This document shows positions 28,917 to 32,856 of a DNA stretch of 32,856 nucleotides, in pieces. A program made the translations under genes and the position numbers. The number at the start of each line of letters is the position of its first letter. Position 1 is the stretch's first letter. The notes under the pieces are model-generated. The model did no database searches. It had not been told where the DNA came from and saw nothing but the letters and a program-made list of their open reading frames with translations. The stretch is from positions 1 to 32,856 of IMG/VR virus record IMGVR_UViG_3300010391_000197; one strand, written 5' to 3'. The stretch comes from a virus.

Positions 28917-30304
28917 TGCCAGCGCTTGTCTATGTCGCTGGCGGCGGGTTGTCGAAAGACCTCTACAATTGGACTGCACTGACCGGCGTCTCCATCGATG
29001 CCGGACTCGCGCCGCCACTCACGGGGTTACAGAGCATCAAGATCGATGAGAATCAGGCCCATAGCGTTTTCGTCAATTTCACGATCGCCGATGAAAAGCT
29101 CGACTTCACGCGGCGCATCGGTTTCGGATTCTACTGGCGACCCGACGCCCAACCGACTACTGAGGATTTCCAAATCTGTCATCTTGAAATGGTCGGCGGT
29201 GCTGGCGGTCCGTTTCACGTCAACCTCGTGCGCATCCGCTCGGGTGGAAACGCCGGCCAGTTGCAATGGGCGGCGACAGCGATCGGAGTGCTGGAAGGCC
29301 GTGGCAGCGACATCGGCTCGACGGGGACGATCGTCCTTTCCAACGCGACATGGTACAGGCTGTGGGTCGATATCCCGCTCGCGACCGGTACCAATAACAT
29401 GACCTTGACGGTCTACGTCGACGGCATAGCGGACGCCGCGGCGACGAAGGCCAACAACAGCGCCACGATCGTCACGTGGTATATGGGAGCGCGTACGGAT
29501 ACAGCAGTGGACGCCAGCGCGCACTATGCGCACATCCATAGCTGGAAGGACATCACGGCGGAGATTGCCGCGGTCGTGATGTGGGCGAAGCCCGTCGCGA
29601 ACGGCACCGAGACGCAGTTCACGACGATCAATACCGGCGGCGACACGTTCCAGTTCCAGGCGATCGACGAAAATCCCCAGAACGGCGCAGGTGCAGGGGA
29701 CGTTGACTACATCAAGGGCACGAGCCCAGGTACGGGGAGCAAGCACAGTGTCTTCCTCATGGACAACCCCGCGCGGCCCGCGAATTATAATCAGCCGCTG
29801 GGCTGGGGGCAGACGATCTGGCACCGCACCGACGCCGCCGCGCCGAAGTACGACAATAACAAGTACCCGCGCTTCTGGTTCAACGGAATCTCGCGGACGT
29901 TCAGCGCCAATGACGGAGCCGCGCCGAACGACCAAATACCTCACTACGCTGCCAACACGGCCTACGGCCCGAACCGCCGCTACTTCTGGGAGGGTGCGAC
30001 CGTCGGCGTCAACATCACCACCACCGAACTCGAGCACATCGAGACGGGCATATCGATGCCCGACAGCCCCAATACGGAGGATTGGCGCATCAGCACGATC
30101 CATCTCGAGACGCTTTGGGGGAAGGACACCATCGTGGCGCCTTCGACGGATGTGCCGGTGCAGGTGGGAGGCGGCAAGGGGCCAGTGATGCGCTACCAGG
30201 CCGACCACCTGCGGCGGGCCACGCGCGGGACGGTGCTGGAGGAGTACCAGCGCGCCGGATTTCGCGTCATCCGCAACGAACGCGAGCGGGCGGGTGTCCG
30301 ATGA
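28916..30304 (+). CDS. Tail fibre / receptor-binding protein candidate
   Basis: A 462-aa protein with a beta-jelly-roll-like N-terminal domain (residues about 1-220; RRIGFGFYWRPDAQ, TWYRLWVDIPLATGTNNM, LTVYVDGIAD), similar in style to concanavalin/LamG folds that bind sugars. The middle and C-terminal parts are rich in Asn, Thr and Trp (NKYPRFWFNGISRTFSA) and end with a basic helical tail. Location after the hub protein supports a receptor-binding role. It begins in a TGATG overlap and ends in an ATGA overlap. Confidence 0.68.
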   Translation: MPALVYVAGGGLSKDLYNWTALTGVSIDAGLAPPLTGLQSIKIDENQAHSVFVNFTIADEKLDFTRRIGFGFYWRPDAQPTTEDFQICHLEMVGGAGGPFHVNLVRIRSGGNAGQLQWAATAIGVLEGRGSDIGSTGTIVLSNATWYRLWVDIPLATGTNNMTLTVYVDGIADAAATKANNSATIVTWYMGARTDTAVDASAHYAHIHSWKDITAEIAAVVMWAKPVANGTETQFTTINTGGDTFQFQAIDENPQNGAGAGDVDYIKGTSPGTGSKHSVFLMDNPARPANYNQPLGWGQTIWHRTDAAAPKYDNNKYPRFWFNGISRTFSANDGAAPNDQIPHYAANTAYGPNRRYFWEGATVGVNITTTELEHIETGISMPDSPNTEDWRISTIHLETLWGKDTIVAPSTDVPVQVGGGKGPVMRYQADHLRRATRGTVLEEYQRAGFRVIRNERERAGVR

Positions 30305-30492
30305 TGCGCTGCCCGATCTGCGGCCCCCGGCCCGATGCCGAGTTCCGGCGGATGCGGCGGAAGGCGCACCACGGCCGCGGGCGGCTGGTGCCGGTGACGC
30401 TCTGGGTACACCAGCGGAGCACCTGCCGCGAGATCGTCTATCTGGAGCCCGCGACGGCGCTTGACCGGCGGGGTACACTGGTGGCGAGATGA
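30301..30492 (+). CDS. Small zinc-ribbon-like protein
   Basis: A 63-aa, strongly basic protein starting MMRCPICGPRPD with one clear CxxC pair (C4, C7) and a later Cys in RSTCREIVYLEP. The start overlaps the fibre stop and the stop overlaps the next ATG. Function unknown. Confidence 0.62.
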   Translation: MMRCPICGPRPDAEFRRMRRKAHHGRGRLVPVTLWVHQRSTCREIVYLEPATALDRRGTLVAR

Positions 30493-30686
30493 GCATCGAG
30501 GATGAGATCGGCAAACTCGTCGGGCCGAGTGACCAATCGGCTGCTGCATTCGCCACGATAGCGACCTCATTCGCGGCGTTCTATCGTCAGTTGCGGAGTG
30601 AGGGATTGACCGGAGAGCAGGCATTGGAACTAACGGCGGCGGGCGTAGAGGCATTCTTCACGGAGACGTTCAAGAAGAGCAGCTAA
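30489..30686 (+). CDS. Small 65-aa helical protein
   Basis: The protein SIEDEIGKLVGPSDQSAAAF..., then ATSFAAFYRQLRSEGLTGEQ, ALELTAAGVEAFF, consists of two or three helices with no TM segment. Similar small proteins with an F-x-x-FY-x-x-L pattern followed by an EQAL helix are common near phage tail-fibre genes, function unknown. The start overlaps the preceding stop as ATGA. A hairpin region follows. Confidence 0.65.
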   Translation: MSIEDEIGKLVGPSDQSAAAFATIATSFAAFYRQLRSEGLTGEQALELTAAGVEAFFTETFKKSS

Positions 30687-30725
30687 CCCGCCGCGCAGCG
30701 CGGCACGGACATACGGCATTGAGGC

Positions 30726-30781
30726 GGCGCCACCGCCGTCCGGGAAACCGGGCACTGGTGGCGCCGTCCTCTTTTCGTTTT
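30726..30781 (+). terminator. Strong stem-loop with T-rich tail between tail and lysis genes
   Basis: GGCGCCACC (30726-30734) pairs perfectly with GGTGGCGCC (30757-30765). Inside, CCGG (30740-30743) pairs with CCGG (30748-30751) around a GAAA tetraloop. TCCTCTTTTCGTTTT follows (30767-30781). This fits an intrinsic terminator, or at least attenuation, at the boundary of tail and lysis modules. The remainder of the 30687-30795 gap contains only the ribosome site AGGGAGAA of the next gene. Confidence 0.65.
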
Positions 30782-30795
30782 CAGGGAGAATCAGC

Positions 30796-30999
30796 ATGAC
30801 ACTGCCGAACATCAGCGGGATCAATGGCCAACTCTCGCAGGCGATCGCCGTCCTGCAGCAGACGCAGCAGCTCGCCGCGAACGGTACGGGGGCAGTGGCG
30901 GCGGACGAGACGCTGGCGAAGCTCGATGAGGTCTTCGCGCCGCTGCGGCGTGCGGAGCGGCTGATCGAGGGCGCGAGGGACGCGGCGGACGCGGACTGA
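30796..30999 (+). CDS. Small 67-aa helical protein at the head of the lysis module
   Basis: The protein is soluble and helical (INGQLSQAIAVLQQTQQLAA, LDEVFAPLRRAERLIEGARD). No family is recognised. It has AGGGAGA 8 bases before ATG 30796 and its TGA overlaps the next ATG by one base. It is the first gene after the terminator-like hairpin. Confidence 0.65.
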   Translation: MTLPNISGINGQLSQAIAVLQQTQQLAANGTGAVAADETLAKLDEVFAPLRRAERLIEGARDAADAD

Positions 31000-31343
31000 T
31001 GAACGATGTCGATCACGATCTGCTAATCGCGCTCCGTGCCGAAGTGGTCGGGCTGCGGCTGACTGTCGAGGCGCACAACATCGCTTCGGTGGAGCGTGAC
31101 ACGCGGATCGAGACGGTCGCCAAGGAGATCAACGGGAAGGTGCGGCTGCATGATCAGGAACTGGCCGCGCACAACACTGTCCCTCATTCCGGCATTGACC
31201 ATGCGGCGTCGGCACGGTTGATCGAACAGATCAATGAGATGTGGACAGCATGGAGCGTCGGAAAGTGGGTGGGCGCGGCCGGAATACTTGCCCTGCTGGG
31301 GCAGACGGCCGCGCTGCTGATGATCGGACTGAAAGGAGGATGA
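30999..31343 (+). CDS. Membrane-anchored coiled-coil protein, XhlA/holin-like
   Basis: A 114-aa protein. Residues 1-85 are helical and charged (LLIALRAEVVGLRLTVEAHN), followed by one C-terminal transmembrane segment at about 92-111 (GAAGILALLGQTAALLMIGL) and the tail KGG. This layout (soluble coiled coil, then a single TM) resembles XhlA-type lysis proteins. It lies upstream of a two-TM holin candidate and the endolysins. The next gene's AAGGAGG lies inside its last codons. Confidence 0.7.
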   Translation: MNDVDHDLLIALRAEVVGLRLTVEAHNIASVERDTRIETVAKEINGKVRLHDQELAAHNTVPHSGIDHAASARLIEQINEMWTAWSVGKWVGAAGILALLGQTAALLMIGLKGG

Positions 31344-31344
31344 G

Positions 31345-31569
31345 ATGAAAACACGGCTTTACCGCGTCGCGCTGGTGATCGCCAGTGCTGTTGGCTCGGC
31401 GGTGGTGCTCGTCCAGAACGCCGGCGACCTCACCGACCCGACGGTGCAGGCGACGCTGCTGTTCGCGGTGATCAATCTCGTCATCGTAGCGATCAGGCAG
31501 ATCGGCGACCCCGAGACGCCGACGCTTCCCAGCGCCGGGCCGGTCGTACTGCCGCCGGGTGCGCCGTGA
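31345..31569 (+). CDS. Holin candidate, two TM segments
   Basis: A 74-aa membrane protein with a basic N-terminus (MKTRLYR), TM1 at about 7-24 (VALVIASAVGSAVVLV), an acidic loop, TM2 at about 36-52 (ATLLFAVINLVIVAIR) and a Pro-rich tail. Size, topology and place before the lytic enzymes fit a class II holin that permeabilises the host membrane. Strong AAGGAGG is 6 bases upstream of ATG 31345. Confidence 0.72.
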   Translation: MKTRLYRVALVIASAVGSAVVLVQNAGDLTDPTVQATLLFAVINLVIVAIRQIGDPETPTLPSAGPVVLPPGAP

Positions 31570-31593
31570 TGATGCCCGAATAGGAGAGTATCG

Positions 31594-32180
31594 ATGAGTC
31601 TGACTGAGAGGCGCGCGTAAGGTGGAAAAGGGCAGTCGGCTGCGGACTGGTGATATCAGTCGCACTGCTCGGTGTCGGTTGCGGGACGACAACCCCGCGG
31701 AGGAGTGTGGGTGATCCGCAAAATGGTGCGCGTGTGGTGCGCGCTGCAACTCCTGAAGCTCGCGAACTGGCTGATCAAGCCGATCCCGCCGCACTCTGGG
31801 CCGTCGGCAGCGTACTCAGCCGTCCATACACGGATAACGTGTACATGCTCAACGCTGTGGCGAATGGGGCTCGCTTACGAAAACCACCACCAGCATCAGA
31901 TGGCGTGTCGGCTGATGATCGGCGTTGGGAATGGATCGTTGGACACTTCTCCGACTGGTCACCAGAACTAATGCTGCGCATCATCGACTGCGAAAGCGGC
32001 GGGGACCCGGACGCTGTGAGTGCACCGGACTACGACGGGCTCCGCAACTACGGTCTCTTTCAAATCCATGGAGAGCCGGAAGAGCTCGACCTCGCCTACA
32101 ACATCGAACGCGCGCACGAGAAGTGGCAGCGTTCACAGTACTGGCCGTGGATCGGTTCGGTGGGCTGCTGGGGGCCGTGA
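31594..32180 (+). CDS. Transglycosylase-like lysis enzyme, probable frameshift near start
   Basis: The open frame is 31650-32180 (176 aa from GTG 31650). It has ELMLRIIDCESGGDPDAVSA with a probable catalytic Glu, then NYGLFQIHG, and SQYWPWIGSVGCWG at the end, the pattern of SLT/lysozyme-like muralytic enzymes. GTG 31650 has no ribosome site and cuts a signal-like stretch short. Upstream, ATG 31594 has AGGAGA but meets TAA at 31618-31620. Reading from it into the GTG frame gives MSLTERRA followed by a basic, hydrophobic, Cys-ending leader (WKRAVGCGLVISVALLGVGC). One indel in the GC-repeat 31611-31617 would restore this, so the gene is either frameshifted or misassembled. Confidence 0.68.
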
Positions 32181-32350
32181 TGGAACCGAAGACGCACAAG
32201 GAGCAGCGAGAGACCGAGGGCGCGGGCAGAGCGATCGCGTTGGCGCTGGCACGCTATGAGAAGTTCAACCAACCGTGGCCGAAGGGTGAGCACGGGAAGT
32301 ACGCGAAGCTCACCGACGACGAGATCGATGCGCTGCTGGCGGAGGACTGA
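32180..32350 (+). CDS. Small 56-aa charged protein
   Basis: A highly charged, soluble protein (EPKTHKEQRETEGAGRAIAL, YAKLTDDEIDALLAED). No family is recognised; the acidic C-terminus looks like a short helix. ATG 32180 shares one base with the previous stop, and its stop shares one with the next ATG. Confidence 0.6.
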   Translation: MEPKTHKEQRETEGAGRAIALALARYEKFNQPWPKGEHGKYAKLTDDEIDALLAED

Positions 32351-32568
32351 TGCCATCTAATGAAATGAGCTTATCCGTCACGCTCATGGATTCCGACGAG
32401 GTTGTGGCGCTCGTCGCGAAGTTCAACGCCCTCGTCGATGCGTTGAAGGCCATGCGGATGACGTGCCACAAATGCAGCGAGAAGCAGACATTGAGTCTCG
32501 GTGTTACACAGGCGCTTGAGGCGTTGCAACCGAAGCCGCTGGACAATCAGCCGGAGTCGTGCTGCTGA
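32350..32568 (+). CDS. Small 72-aa protein with C-x-x-C pair
   Basis: A 72-aa protein with an N-terminal helix (DEVVALVAKFNALVDALKAM) and CHKC (C39, C42), plus a final CC. It could bind zinc or form disulphides. No family is recognised. It overlaps both neighbours in the TGATG manner at the start. Codon use and base composition are slightly less GC-rich. Confidence 0.6.
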   Translation: MPSNEMSLSVTLMDSDEVVALVAKFNALVDALKAMRMTCHKCSEKQTLSLGVTQALEALQPKPLDNQPESCC

Positions 32569-32620
32569 TGTGCTTCCGCTTGATCGCAGCGCGGCGCTGG
32601 AGCATCTGATAGGACGATCG

Positions 32621-32856
32621 ATGAGCAGTTATCCGCAAAGCATCTGGAGACCGGGGCCGCAGTCGAAAGTCAACGGCGGCGTGAACACGATCCAGGGCGT
32701 GGTCTGTCATTCGATGGTGGGATCATTCGGCGCGGCGATGGGTGAGTTGGACAAGCTGAGCCGCCGCGCGAGTTGGCATTACAGCGTGCTCCAGAATGGC
32801 GATGTCTACGCCCACTACGCCGATGAAGCGCAGACCTGGCACGCTGGTTCGGCGTA
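32621..32856 (+). CDS. N-acetylmuramoyl-L-alanine amidase (endolysin), partial
   Basis: The first 78 codons of an Amidase_2/PGRP-type endolysin, cut by the window end. VVCHSMVGSFGAAMGEL (about 29-45) carries the first likely zinc ligand His31; SWHYSVLQNGDVYAHY (about 55-70) and TWHAG near the end are typical of the fold. The full enzyme would cut the amide between muramic acid and L-alanine. ATG 32621 has AGGA about 9 bases upstream. Confidence 0.87.
   Translation, partial: MSSYPQSIWRPGPQSKVNGGVNTIQGVVCHSMVGSFGAAMGELDKLSRRASWHYSVLQNGDVYAHYADEAQTWHAGSA

Noticed and set aside
31672-31971. 99-aa frame inside the transglycosylase-like gene
   Set aside because: It is a different-frame shadow; the muralytic motifs lie in the other frame.
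32568-32609. 13-codon frame before the amidase
   Set aside because: It is too short and lacks features; probably a spacer.

Overview
The window looks like the late (virion) region of a tailed, double-stranded DNA phage or prophage with HK97-type capsid and a long non-contractile (siphovirus) tail. The evidence is the gene order itself: small and large terminase, portal, S49 protease, HK97-fold major capsid, connectors, tail terminator, tail tube, frameshifted tail chaperone, tape measure, Dit-like and hub-like proteins, fibre, then lysis genes. The DNA is GC-rich with strong G/C bias at third codon positions, many GTG starts and strong Shine-Dalgarno sites, so the host is probably a GC-rich bacterium. 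I cannot name it. No integrase, repressor or replication gene lies in the window, so lifestyle is open. All genes but one read on the + strand, and most neighbours overlap by 1-4 bases (ATGA, GTGA or TGATG), which implies long polycistronic, translationally coupled transcripts.

Layout. 1-253: G-rich non-coding DNA with dyads, possibly cos-proximal. 254-3606: ParB-MTase fusion, terS, terL. 3603-6121: small proteins and portal. 6133-7074: head protease. 7071-8570: an unusual cassette between protease and capsid, made of a promoter, a structured leader, two unrecognised genes and a GGNNN pentanucleotide array centred near a 16-bp palindrome. 8582-8790: a second promoter and a heavily structured leader for the capsid gene. 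8791-12315: capsid protein and a set of small beta-rich proteins, three of them tandem paralogues. 12383-14638: connector with an inserted Ig-like domain, a 58-aa protein carrying a copy of a capsid segment, head closure, gp10-like and tail terminator proteins. 14635-17494: accessory block (coiled coil, zinc-finger protein, two methyltransferases, CgeB-like glycosyltransferase). 17510-18858: tail tube, an unknown protein, and tail chaperones with a CCCAAAC -1 slippery site. 18855-19931: a reverse-strand lipoprotein and an HNH endonuclease, both of lower GC. 19913-30686: tape measure and tail-tip proteins. 30687-30795: strong hairpin. 30796-32856: holin-like membrane proteins, a transglycosylase-like enzyme with a probable broken start, small proteins and an amidase cut by the window end.

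The most unusual points are the GGNNN array with its two-gene cassette; the HNH gene that appears to have captured the tape-measure start codon while a synonymously recoded copy (possibly starting at AUA) begins the present tape-measure gene; the lone antisense lipoprotein; the capsid-segment copy; and repeated hairpins that touch ribosome-binding sites of head genes. All functional names come from reading motifs and gene order by eye; no database search was run.
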